A DNA stretch of 64,000 bases from positions 1-64,000 of the forward strand of contig JBAMDO010000097.1 in NCBI GenBank assembly GCA_037074765.1, written 5' to 3'. The stretch's first letter is position 1. Each line of letters starts with the position of its first letter. A model generated the notes under the pieces. It searched no databases and had not been told where the DNA came from. It saw only the letters and a program-made list of their open reading frames with translations. Origin of the DNA: Mansonella perstans (Eukaryota > Nematoda > Chromadorea > Rhabditida > Onchocercidae). Shown piece by piece: positions 35,414-47,833 of this stretch. The position numbers and the translations under genes are program-made.

Positions 35414-38400
35414 CTAATCCATTCTCTCATAAAATAATAAATAAGCACTTTTCTTATCAATTTGTGATTCCTTCACTGCCTAAAATATAAATGATCTATA
35501 ACAGTAAACAAATTTTAAGATGTCCTCACACGAACTTTCAGCATATTATCAAAAAAACTTACCTGACAACGACTATCATTGAAACTAAACCATTGATTGT
35601 TGTTCTTAGCATAAGCAACATAATGACCTGAAGCCATGGCACCATAATGGTTCTAAAAAGAAAAAACATCTCATAATATTTGAAACAAAGAAACAATATT
35701 ACAGTACTCAAACATCATGAGAATAGTGTTATTTTCTTTTAACTGCAATTTAAAGAAAAAAAGGTAAGGTAATTTAAAATTATTTATGAGTTTATATGCA
35801 TTTCGAAGCTTACAGCAATTGCAAAACAACTGTATTTAGTTGATGTCTTAACGTCTGGATCTCGAAGCCATTCTCTGAGATCCAAATTTTCTAGCGGGAA
35901 GTCTACTACTTTGCATGATTTCATCCATCGTCGCTCAGACTTTACGCAAATAAATCTCTTGAAGTGTATTATCTGCAAAAAAAGGAAAATGCAAATGTTT
36001 TAATTCCAATAAAAAGCTGCTACAACGATAATCACATCATCCACCGTTAAGTAATAAAATTTAATTTTCAAATCCTCAAAGGTTATGGTATAAGACTATA
36101 GTATCATAAAACCATCGCAAAAGCAATCATAAGGCAAACGATAATTCAGTCATATAATGAAACAACTTACATGACAGGATGACATCTAAGTCGCTTAAAG
36201 ATCATGATGTCAATCATTAAGCTATCTTCTCATTATAATTAATAGCTAATAGATTACCTTCATACAAAAATAACAAGCTATTTCAAAAGAGTGAAGTAAA
36301 AAAAGATAAACCAAAATTTTATTTGCATACAAAACAAACCAATATTTTAGGTAAGCGCCAAATTGCCAAAGCTTTTGTTGTTGGACACTTTTTGTCACAC
36401 CGCTTACACAATATTTCATCATCTAAACGTTCCGCTTGCATGAAATCATTCAAACATGAAAGCAATGAACACGGTCGATAGTGTATTTCCCAAGCTCGTA
36501 AAACTGATCCATCATCTCGGCATAACTAAAGCAAAATTAAAGTAGGCATAATATATAATGATATGCTGATAAATTTAATTACAATTCAAATATTATGCTT
36601 TAGTAATATCGTAGCAGTATTTTTTTTTTTTTTTGTCTAATTTCCAACTAATAATAGCAACCATTACATAGGTATTTTACTAATAATTTCAACAAAATTT
36701 CTATTACAAATTTTAAAAAAGTCAGAATATTATCGTTTATTATCATCTAATGTCGAACAGCAAACACAAAGTAATATTTATAGTTTTCAGTAAATATCAA
36801 AATTCTAACCAATTCAACGGAATGTTGATATCGTAGATATAAAGCGGTTGGTTTCCAATCGATCGCTACTGCTATCAAGTTATCCTCAATAATTTCATCG
36901 TTACCCAAAATTGCGCAACCACGACAAAATGCTGGCCATGCACATTTTGAACACCACTCGAATGATAACTTCACGCAGCACAAATCAAATGGATAACCAT
37001 TTCGAATGTCTTCTGCTCTAAAATAATCACAAGAAAAAGGAAGAAAAAAAGTCGCGAAATTTTTAAAAAAATTTTTAAATTAACTGCTATGACTTAACAA
37101 AATAATGTTATTGCAAAAAACAAAAAATAGTAAAATTGAAAAAAAAATTTTTCATGACACTTATTTGGAACAATTATTGTATTTGAAAACATGACAATAT
37201 ATGCTTGAACTGCATAAAAGATCCTGAGCTACACTTCCGTCAAACAAACTTACGCATCAGTGGCACGATTTGATTCTCTAGTTCGTTGCTGTTTCCCAGC
37301 GCTGCCATTTTTTAGAAATCGTGAAACATGTAGCCAAACTTCTTCATATAGCTTATTACCAGTTGTTTTGCCCTGAAGATATGAAATATAGGAATAAAAA
37401 TATCCACATTCTAACAATTCATGAAAACAGTAGTGACATACTTGAACTAAACTAACTTAATAGGCATTTTCGAGCTACTAGTTGGCAAGTGTTCATTCAC
37501 AATGCTCGTTTTGTCTATGCTGATCACTGTTCCAGAAATAAGCTTTTTTTTTATCTACAAAAATGCAACTAACTGGTGTGAATCGCAAAATGAGTGGAAC
37601 ACCGAAAACACGAGCAGTACAACCATGTGTTGCGCCAAGCAAATATGAATCATTGTATTGCTATAATCATAATTTTCAAAAAAAAAAAAAAAAAAATGCA
37701 AAAAATATCCCATAAAAAAATGAAGCAAAAATATAATTTGGAAAAAAAAGTTTCGAAATTAAAAAAAATAAAAAATAGTTATATTAAAATCACAACGCTA
37801 TATTTCTGCATTGATGAGATGTCATAAGATATTACTAAGTTACTTAAATCATACTCAATATGTTCAAATATTATTAAAGGAACTGAACCTATATTTTATC
37901 AAATTCGCAAAGTCGAGATACAGCAAAAGCTAGTATTGTTCAACTCTGTGTAATGACTAGAAAAAAAGAAAATTTGCTCAAACATTTAAGAATTACCATT
38001 TTACGATGAGCAGCAATCACTGTTGGTGCTACTACAAAATGTTTTGGATTTGAGTGAACTTCTTGAGCAGGCAATTCAAATGCATAAAGCAGTGCATCAT
38101 TTGGATAAACACTAATGGAACTGCTGTCATCGTCAACTGATTCGCTAACTCCTTGCTAAACTATTACTGTCACGAAAAATTAAAGGACAAAAAAAAAAAA
38201 AAAAAAAAGGAAAGGCAAGTAAGTCCTTAATATACTGCATACGAGGTACAAATAGGAATCGGAGAGAAACGTTAAAGTATAACATTTCAGTTTTCCTTTT
38301 CAATTATCATTTTTTTCAAAATGATCGAATGAATGAAATGATTTTATGATTATTCTCAAATACCTGGTTAAGTGACAAAAAAGACACGCTCATTTCAGGA

Positions 38401-41400
38401 TGAAAGATTAAATGATAATAAGTAGAATCACAAGAAAAATTAATACGAAAGATGAAAGAATAAAAGTGTATGAAATACCATCATTTGGCCCGCGCGATTC
38501 AAACAAAGAATTTGAAATGAGTTCGGCAGCAAACTAGAAGCATCTGCTAGTTTCATTTTAAATATGCCGATTCTAGTATCACAGCTCAGGCGAAACGCAT
38601 AACGTATGGGGATTTGTCCGTCACGTTTCACCACTGTAATAAATAATGCCGTATGCTGGATCCTGTCACTTTCAGTGACAAAAAAGAAAAATAATATTAT
38701 CAATAAAACAGACAGAAAAAACTTACCGACAACCGAGATAAGGAGCAAATGATCAATAGGTATTGGCAGTTGCAAGCAAGTGAAAGCGTCAAACCTGAAA
38801 TGACCAATTTCACAAAAAAAACGTATGTTTAAACAAAGCTGTAATACTGAAGGCACGCAAAAACACATGGAAAGTAATCTTACCTGCATGATATGGCACT
38901 ACAGTTTAAGCAAGTAAGCATTGAACGCAACTGACCGGTAAACAAATCAACAACGATACTCTTCTCTCGTTTTAAGTGTGCATCCCAAGCCTAAGAATAA
39001 CATACTATATCATCCAGAAACGAACTGAAACACATCAATTACTCCAGAATCAAAATAAATAACATCTAATTCTATCACTATATTTAACATTCATCCTTCT
39101 TCCCTTAAATGTAACATATGCTTTTCTTTTTTACATAATTTATTCCAAATATAGTTAACAGAGCAAAGTACCTCATCGGCAACGATTGAATCTGGACGAC
39201 CATCGCTATCGTTGAGTTCGATGAACGGTTTATTTTCAATCTGATTCAAATCCTCATGCAGCAAATCTAACAAAATGGATAAGAACTCCTGACAATCATG
39301 TTGTGACCGTTCAGCAAATAATGGACCAATACTTCTAATCGCATTCTGAATCAACAAAAATTATAATTAACATTCATCACAAAATACTAGTCCCTTAATC
39401 AATTTTTTTCGTATTTTGAAAAGTAAGATTTTAAACGAAAAACATGAATTCTGATAAATAATATACAAATGCAGTCCCACTAAATGAAAGGAAAACTTAA
39501 TGACAGATATCAAAGCAAAAAACATTCTTTTGTAAAAAAAAAAATCATTGGAAAGAAAAGTTTGTTTTGCCAACAGGAAAGTAGAGCAATAGTTAATGGA
39601 ACAAAAAAAAATTAATGAAATAAACTGAAGATTTGCAAATTTTGATATTCAGAACACTTCTGCACTCTCTAGAAGTGGCTAAAGTTAAAACAACGTTATC
39701 GAATTAGATATTTACATAATCCAAATCAACAGGCTCAACAAAATTACTATTCGTTCATTTTTTATTCCATTAAACATACACGATATCTGGGAGATGTTTA
39801 CAAGTTCCATAATAATAAAAAAACACAACAGATGATGTGACAGAAAAGCTCAAGAAATAAATTATTAATTATTACAAGAAATTCTCAAATACTCCATTTC
39901 AAAAAGTTCCAAAAAGAAAGAATCTTACATGTAATTTAATAGGCGCAATATTACGCTTTTTACCAGACCATAACTCTTTCACAACATTCGCATATTCCGT
40001 AGCTACGATCCCTTTTGATTTCAACCTTCAAAAAAATAAAAGTAAAAAAAAGGACGATTAATAAAATTCTTTTAAACTAATCAAATATTTTTATGATGAA
40101 AAATAATACTGACCCTTTCATATCATTTTTATGTTGACCTTCAATGAAATAATTTGTAAGCGGTCGTGTATTACTGAGACATTGTAAAGCACTATTCATA
40201 TAGCATGTATTACCCATATTGTACAGGCCAGTAATACCAGGAATGTACAATGAATCCGAAGTGTCGGCAGTATAACCTTCAGCATTGCTACTTTCCAAAC
40301 AGCTAACCTCTTCTGGCCAACTCATATCAGCATTACGCAATTCCAAAAGTAACTGAAAGTTCATTTAGGTAAAACAGTACTTTTGTCAAACATTTACATA
40401 ATAAAATGCTTGCCTTAGATACCTGTTATGCACCACAGGTAGTCCATAAATGCATTACTACCTAATCTTTCCTATTATTTTGACATGTGTGAATTCTTCG
40501 CGCTCCATGTTTTTAAATGCTATAACCCTAGTAAATAAAGTCATGTCTATGAAGATGATTTTTGCACAATTACATAAAAATATCGTGTAATATTTATCCT
40601 TTCACTGTCATATAAACATAATAGAATGAAATAAGTCATAAAACGGCGCAAAGCTATGTAAAAAACACAAAGTATGTACTTGAGCATTCTGCTGAATTTT
40701 GAGATCATTAAGTGTGATTGAATCATTGTCAAGTAACCGCTTGCACGATGAACCATCAATTTCTATAACCCATAAACGAGCTGATTCAACATCATTTATG
40801 TGAAGCTGATGGGCCAGAAGTTCGAGCAATTCTTCAACGGTACACATACGTGATTCTGACACTACACACCAAGGTAGCCTACGAAGAGAAGAATCCTTAT
40901 TCCATTCTGCAACATGAAAATTCAAACAGCAATTTTTGACCTAAAATTTCAGCAAAATATACATTTCGCATTATATGTAAATTCATTTTTAAAAATGGTT
41001 TTAGTTTTTTTTTTTTTTTTTTTTAAAAAAATGGTTTTTGTTGAGAATCTTACACAAAGTAAGAAAGGGAAAATGAAGTGACACATAAAAGTATAGTCAA
41101 GAGTAGTCACCAACAATTCAGATTCCCTGATTAAGTGTCTTCTGAATTCTCCTTTGCATGTTTCCGAGAAGAATTAATGAAAATGTAAATTTAAAAAAAT
41201 CATAATTGGTACATACCGAAAGCAGAATGTAACCAGCTTCCAGAAGCAGTACTGTGCCTTAAAATCAATAAAGTTAACGGATAGAGCTCGATAACAGATT
41301 CGGTAGGAATCAGTGTTGCCGGATCTATAATTTTTGCTGGAACAATACGTCGTTGAAGCGAAATACCTTCACGAGCAGCACTCCCATGCCATCGCAACAG

Positions 41401-44400
41401 TGCTTTCCAGAGACAAGGTGCTAAAGCTTCGAAATCTTTATTTAGCACTAAGTTTTGTGCTAAAGGAGCACCTTCATTTGATAAGGATGGAACCTGAAAA
41501 TGATGAAACGGAATAAATAAGATAGGAAAGAGCAGCTGTTTTTCGTAAGACTAACAAATTTGACCGTTATGAACTGAACTGTGAAATGGATCTATCCTTT
41601 TATCAACTTATTAATGAGTCAAAAAATTTATTGCTACAAAACAATGAATGTTAAAAAAGGACCTTATAAGACCAATCATTTCTCTGTTTGACAGTAATAA
41701 TTGAAGCATTATTGATAGGAGGTACTTTGGAATTTGACATTAATGCGTGTACCCATTGCCGCCACCATTCCGATGAAACAATATTCCATTCGGTAAATGC
41801 ATCCAATTGCACACGTTGCTTGAATCCACTTCAATCGAAGCAATTGAAATAAGAAAATTTTCGGAAAGACGAAAAATTCATAAAAGTATAACTGTCTGCA
41901 AATATTGAGAAAAATAACCTCACCACTAATGCTTTCTTTGACGAATCAAAACTATAATGACCTAACATAGTTCAAAATTCCTGCAGCGTAATATATCCAA
42001 GTTGAATTTGGCTTCTGATAAATTTATATGAATAATTTAAGAGCTCACCATACAACCGTGAGTTCAACCTCAGCAGAACTTGGATGTAATCCCAAACAAA
42101 TATGCCCAAGCTGAAACATTCGAAAAGACTTATTTTGATAAATATATCTGACTTAATAACATATAATAACAAAAACCTGAAATTCGAAATAAATACCTGA
42201 GCAATTATTTCAAGCAAACCGTCCGCACATTTGGTTGCGTTTGCCCAGCAAACAAAATCTGTTAATGATGCACGACCCAACTCATCCGTATGTATAGTTT
42301 GTACTACTTTATCCTATAAAATAATTCAGAAAAAATTGCCGAGAATCATAAGGATGCAAAAACCGATAGAAAATCATGAGGAATGCATAGAATAATGTTC
42401 GAATTTCTTGAACAATTACCAGATTTAAATGAGCATAAAGAGAGTTAATATCTTCTTTTGATAAATAACCATCACCATTTGAATCAAAAAGTTGGGCAAT
42501 AACTGAAATAGTATTGATAAAGCATGCAAATTATCAAAACAATTCGCTTTTTGCAATCAATTTTAGAATTTCTGAAATTATCACAAACAAAATTTCCATT
42601 CAAAGTCAATTCAAAGAGAGAATTATGCAGGAAAGAAACAGCATTTTTTTTTTTACAATTAAGACGCGCAGTATATGGTCCACGACAGGATGCAGAAAGA
42701 CCGCAGACAAGTTCTTTAAAATCCACCAGTCCATCACCATTTTCATCAAATGCGCGAAATAAGCCATTAATAAAATGATCGGCAATGGCACCACCAACTA
42801 ACGCACCGAAACCATTTCTAGTAAGTTTACACAATTTGGTATCATTGATGGAACCGAAAACTTTTTCCAGTTCTTCCACTTCCTGTTCATCGACTGAAAT
42901 TTCGAAAAAACTCTGCATAGCCATATCTGGCAAATTTACAAATTTAAATTGAGTTCCATTTCTCGTCTATACATCTACTGTATGTTTCAACATGAAAAGT
43001 TGTATACAAATGTAATATCTGCACTTTAATAACATGCTTCGAAGAATCTTTGAGTTTGGTACTCAGATGATTTCCAGAAATTAAGAATAGAAAGAAATTT
43101 AAAAAAATAAAAAAAAAGCAAAAATGAGAAGGAAACAAGAAAACAAGAGGAATGGCAGATTATCATTATATTATCATCATATCATTATCATTAGACCTGC
43201 CTTTTTAAAGCTCACTAAGGATTCCGGAACAGAATTTCAAAAAAAAAAAAATCTCAAACTAGAAATAACATTTAACAGTTAATCAAGTAATTTTTTAAAT
43301 TACAATTCCAGTCACAAATTATCAAAACTTACGGTGTGTAACACCTGCAAGTACTTGGTAGAAATTATAGTGGATTTCCGAATGACGGGAAGTCAGCTGA
43401 GGTGGCTGTTCGATCCATCGTTCTATCTCATATTCGTCGCTTAAAAATTCTGAAAAAATTTATCTACAGTATGTCCCTTTTTTTTTAATTTGTACACTTT
43501 AATTAAACTCTCAGTCTATGACGGAAAAGCAGACTCGAAAGAATTCGAAAAATAGTTTTTAGTAAGTTGAAAATTATTTCCTACTAAACTGATGTATATG
43601 AGATAACATACTAAGTCGAGTATTCTTATCCACCTTTGTCAGTATGACGATTCCAACGACAAAATACTGGAACGATAGTTTAGATGATCCCTGACAAAAT
43701 TTGGCGAAAATACGTGAAAGTGTAGCACGTGGAATCTCTGGATGGCAAAAAACATCGGCAAAAAATTCATCCTCTGTAATTAGATCACGACCGTCCCATG
43801 CCGTCTCCAACCGTTTCAATTCATCTGCATTTACTGCAAATGATAAGTTCTTAAATAAGAAGTTAGAAGTGAGTGCTATTTTTTCTTCCAGTAAATTTCA
43901 TAAAATTGAAAATTTCTCGTGAAAAATTATTTGATGCAAGCAAATTCAACATAATGCATTCAGCATTGCTTGATAACAAATGATAATTTATATAGCAAAA
44001 TTTGGGAAAGTTTCTCTCAACATATGATCACCAAAACTTGTTGTAAATAAAATGATAAAATAACTTCATATAAAATCAATTAATTCCAATATTTCGCAAA
44101 GAAAAATCAAAATCATACTCCATAAAAAAAAACTTCATATATCTTTCTTTTAAAAATTATTTTTTATAAGCAAATCAAACATAATGCATTCAAGCATTGC
44201 TTGATAATAAGTAATGATTTTATATTCCAAAATAATTTTTTAAAAAGCCATGCAAATTACGTTCCAGAATAACTTATAATTTATCTTCTCTCTCCTTAAA
44301 CAGCAAAAGAATATATTCAAAAAAGAAAAAAAAAAACACTGAAAAAGATTTCCATAACAAAACGAATATATGATTTCCAAAAGGTAATCATTAAAATATT

Positions 44401-44539
44401 ATTTAAAGTTGAATTCATTCTTGAAAAAAAAAAAAGAAAGCAATGAAAAATTCATAAACTGACATAAATTTCGAGCATCTTCAAAGCTAATTAATGATGA
44501 AGAAGAAGCAGGAAATGTTGAAGATTCACGATTACCCAT
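35414..44539 (-). CDS. cyk-3: USP32/CYK-3-type EF-hand ubiquitin-specific protease
   Basis: Cysteine protease removing ubiquitin from substrates; the family acts on endomembranes, and C. elegans cyk-3 is needed in the early embryo. 24 exons: 44539-44464, 43833-43612, 43449-43333, 42893-42657, 42502-42420, 42313-42197, 42110-42049, 41828-41663, 41493-41217, 40906-40680, 40352-40114, 40025-39929, 39345-39172, 38990-38884, 38794-38727, 38633-38479, 38155-37997, 37660-37574, 37372-37254, 37017-36810, 36525-36340, 35972-35814, 35652-35563 and 35479-35414. They join in frame to 1165 residues (human USP32 is about 1600). EF-hand loops are [12 protein letters not shown] (188-199) and [12 protein letters not shown] (224-235). 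A DUSP-like region has WWRQW, and a ubiquitin-like segment TVEELLELL. The Cys box [13 protein letters not shown] holds Cys578; GHYVAYAKN holds His1124, and FNDS holds Asp1140. Zinc pairs are CLNC (725/728) and CKRC (1039/1042). It starts MGNRESS, like human MGAKES. The human long C-terminal insert and CAAX box are absent (ends YERMD). Confidence 0.93.
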
Positions 44540-44550
44540 CGTTCTGTCAT
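44491..44550 (-). promoter_or_regulatory. Upstream ORF overlapping the USP32 start codon
   Basis: An ATG at 44550-44548, 11 bases upstream of the main ATG and in a different frame, opens a 19-codon frame ([19 protein letters not shown]) ending in TAA inside the first USP32 exon. A second tiny upstream frame (ATG GAT TCA TAA) lies just before. If retained in the mRNA, these would lower initiation at the main start. Confidence 0.4.
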
Positions 44551-45621
44551 TTTATGAATCCATTCAACAAGTAGTTTTCCTGGATAAAACAAGAAAAATT
44601 TTTATTTAATAATTACTGCTAATATAGAAGAAGTGATGAATTTTATTGTAACGTACTGACAACGATACTGATAAATGATAAGATAAAAATAAACAAAAAA
44701 AACAATCCCACCCCAATTCAAACATACTTCCACCATTCCTTTCGACATTATTTTCACAAGCAATTAATGTCCACATTGTAAGCTGCACTATGAAATGCTT
44801 AAGATCTCATTCAAATATCTGTTAATAAAGAAAAGTTGCTTGTTGTCTATCATTCCTAAATCTAAGTTAAACATTTATTATTTTCATTTTTGTGAACTCT
44901 TCTTAACAATTTTATAATTTGAATAAATGCGATTAGAAAGTTCTCTAGGAGACTGTACTCAAAATAATTTTGGAATTACTATAGCAAAGATCTTACTGTT
45001 TTTTAACACTTATTATTGAATAGATTAACAAAAATGATCTTATTTACCAAAAGAAAGATTACAGTAATAGTATCATAATACTTAACGATGATTTCATTGA
45101 TGATATTAAATTATTAATAATATTAATTTGCAGTAACTAATTTAGAGTATTTCTATTGAATGAACTACCAAATTAATAGTATTAGTAAAATTATCAATGA
45201 TAAATTTCAATGATAATTATTCTAATTTAGTATTAACTTTCTCGTAGATTAGTGAATTATTTCAACTATCAAAGAAAATATTGCCGGGTAAAGATAATGA
45301 ATGAAAATAATGATCAAATATTATAATTATTGATTGATTTTGCATAAAATTAAATATTATTAAAAGAATATGAAATCAAATAAAAAAAAGCAAAGGGTTA
45401 CATTAATGTAAAATTCTATTAGAATTCTTTTGTCATACATAATATTGTAATTTTTGTGGATTTGTTAAAATTTTGCAAAATTTCATGAAATTATTATTTT
45501 CCTAATATATTTGTTAATTGTTTATTTTAACTATTTTATTGCAATTATAATTTACATTTAAAAAAAAAGAAGTTATTATTACTGGTTACTATTGCTTTGG
45601 AAATTCATCTCAACAAATTAT

Positions 45622-45796
45622 AAAAAACAAACAAATACATATACAAATATACGAACAAGCAAATAAACAAACAGGCAAAAAGCAAAAAGACAAACAAAAA
45701 AATAAGCAAGCAAAAAAGCAAACAAATAGATAAGCAAACAAATAAACAAACAAGCAAATAATAAACGAACAAATAAACAAGCAAACAAACAAATGT
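45622..45796. repeat. Tetranucleotide-type array (AAAC/AAAT)
   Basis: About 175 bases of AACAAACAAATAAACAAGC-like sequence with drifting 4-bp phase. Minus-strand poly-Phe/Leu/Cys open frames are artefacts. Confidence 0.8.
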
Positions 45797-47394
45797 AAAA
45801 TTTCATTTTACAATCTTAATTCCAGATTTAAAAAAATTCTTTTCTACTCTTTTTTAATTCTTTAAACACACATATCACGTGTCATTACTATACAAAAAAA
45901 AATCAGCAATGTATTTATATTTTGTATTAAAAATATTTTTAATTAATCACTAGAAAAGAAAATGGAATAGTTTCAGGAATAATTAAATTTATTTCCGGCA
46001 GAAATTTCTTTTCAAATATTTATTAAATTTTTTTTCGAACAATACTATCATCATTTGCAGCATGTAATAGTAATTATTTTTACAATGCATTTATTGATGA
46101 TAAGAATTTTAATAATCACTAAAATTTGTTTACTGATTAATTTCATCATAGAAATTGTATTAATTTCATGATATGTAATAATGAATCAATGAGACAGCAA
46201 ATCGAATGATTAATGATTTGTAAAAATGATAAATTAACATCATCATTATGCGTTTTGGATATCGCACAAAATCACAACAACGGAAGAAACCGGTAATTTA
46301 CAAATCAAAACTTGAACATATTTGTTTCATTTTGAAAATACCGCGAAATTTAAACAAACTTTTTTACTAATTTTGTTAATTCTATAACAAAGCAATGAAA
46401 TTGGAATTGAAAGCTTGTCTAAAAATTTTTTTATTTTTTTCGATAAATTTTTGAAACGTTAAAATTTTTGATTTAAATTAAAATTTTTTTTTCAAAATTT
46501 CGATATTTCAAAAATATCATCAATAATCTTTTTGGTTTGAAAATGCTTTTGAATTTTTTTTTTTGTTTTATGTTTAAGAATTTTCAACTAACATTGCCAG
46601 TTTTTTTTGTATTGAATTTTTGATGCTTCATTAAATGTTAATTTCAGTTAATTAACGTCCTAATTAACCAAGGATAAAGAATTCTAATAAGCTTTTTCTA
46701 ATTTAAAAATTTTCAAGTAACATTGCCAGTTTTTTCCTTTTTTTTGTATTTGAATTTTTCGTGATTTTCTTGTTGCTTTATCATATTAGTTTGTTGTAAA
46801 AATTTAGCACTCATCAACTACTGATGATAATTAATAAAGAATTCTAACAAATTTTTTTCTTATCATTGAAAAATATTTGAATCATATTATATGTTGAAGT
46901 TTTATTTAATTGTGCAGAATTTTTTGTTGTAAATTTGCATCGGCCATAAAATTTCTGAATAGCAAACAAAAAAAAAAAATTCAAAAGTGAATTTTTTTAA
47001 TTTCTAGTTTTAATTTAAAGATGAAATGATATATTTTATTGACAGAGTTTCTTAATTATTTAAAATGATATGCACTCATCATTTTCATCATTGTTATATG
47101 TTATACGTATGTATCTCTGGATGTTTTGTAATATGGGTGTACTATGTGTGTACGTATGTATATATATATATGTCTGTGTGTGTGTGTTCATTAATTTTTC
47201 CCTTATTGAAATTGTTCAATAGGCAACTTTTAATCCATTCTTTTGCCAATTTCTCATTGTCGATGATATTGTCATCGACTGTTGTCATTATTATCGGCGA
47301 AAAATTTCTTTCATCCTTCTTTACCTTTACACAATTATAACCTGATTAATTAATCAATTAATTGGTTCAGTTAGTTAGTCTGTTTGTTTCATTG

Positions 47395-47750
47395 ACCCTG
47401 TTACTTTTTTGTTACTTTTTTGCTTTATTTATTGTTTGCTTATTTATTTGCTTGTTTTCTTGTTCCTTTCATTTGTTTCCTTGTTCATTTATTTTGTTTC
47501 TTTCTTTGTTTTGCATTATTTGCATTTCTTAATTTGTTTAATCTGTTTGTTTATCTCATTGTTTACTTGTTTTATTTACTCATTATTTTGTTTATTCCTT
47601 ATTCATTTGTTTATCTCGTTGTTTATTTATATTTCTTGATTTGTTTGATCTGATTGTTTATTTGATCTGTTTCTTTATCTCCTTGTTTATTTGATCTGTT
47701 TGCTCATTTATTTTGTTTATTCCTTATTCATGTGTTTATTCATCATCAAT
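47395..47750. repeat. Tetranucleotide-type array (GTTT/ATTT)
   Basis: About 355 bases of TTTGTTTATTTGCTTGTTTT-like sequence, the reverse-complement composition of the array at 45622-45796. Open frames through it are Phe/Leu/Cys-rich artefacts. Confidence 0.8.
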
Positions 47751-47833
47751 TTTGTTCTATTTCATTGCCTTTGATCCATTCTTTATTTTTTTCCATCAGT
47801 TTCAATGTTCCTTATGCAAAATTTTTTTTTCAG

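Larger units (their letters stand above)
44540..47833. other. Divergent intergenic region, USP32 / secreted protein gene
   Basis: A 3.3-kb head-to-head interval that should contain both promoters. It is very AT-rich. It holds a CAAA/AAAT-type array (45622-45796) and a complementary TTTG/ATTT-type array (47395-47750), with CATA/TG-rich sequence near 47100-47190. USP32-side acceptor TTTTATCCAG (ending near 44580) lies 41 bases before its ATG, a plausible trans-splice site. No gene seen. Confidence 0.55.

Noticed and set aside
38364..38388. Possible 25-nt microexon of USP32 between the exons ending 38479 and starting 38155
   Set aside because: Its length would break the reading frame, while the flanking exons join in phase without it.
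45610..47653. Phe/Leu/Cys-rich open frames resembling membrane proteins
   Set aside because: They fall wholly within the tetranucleotide arrays; hydrophobicity is a by-product of T-rich codons.
47732..47833. In-frame upstream Met extending the secreted protein by 34 residues
   Set aside because: The extension overlaps repeat-derived sequence, and a strong TTTTTTTTCAG acceptor sits directly before the ATG at 47834.
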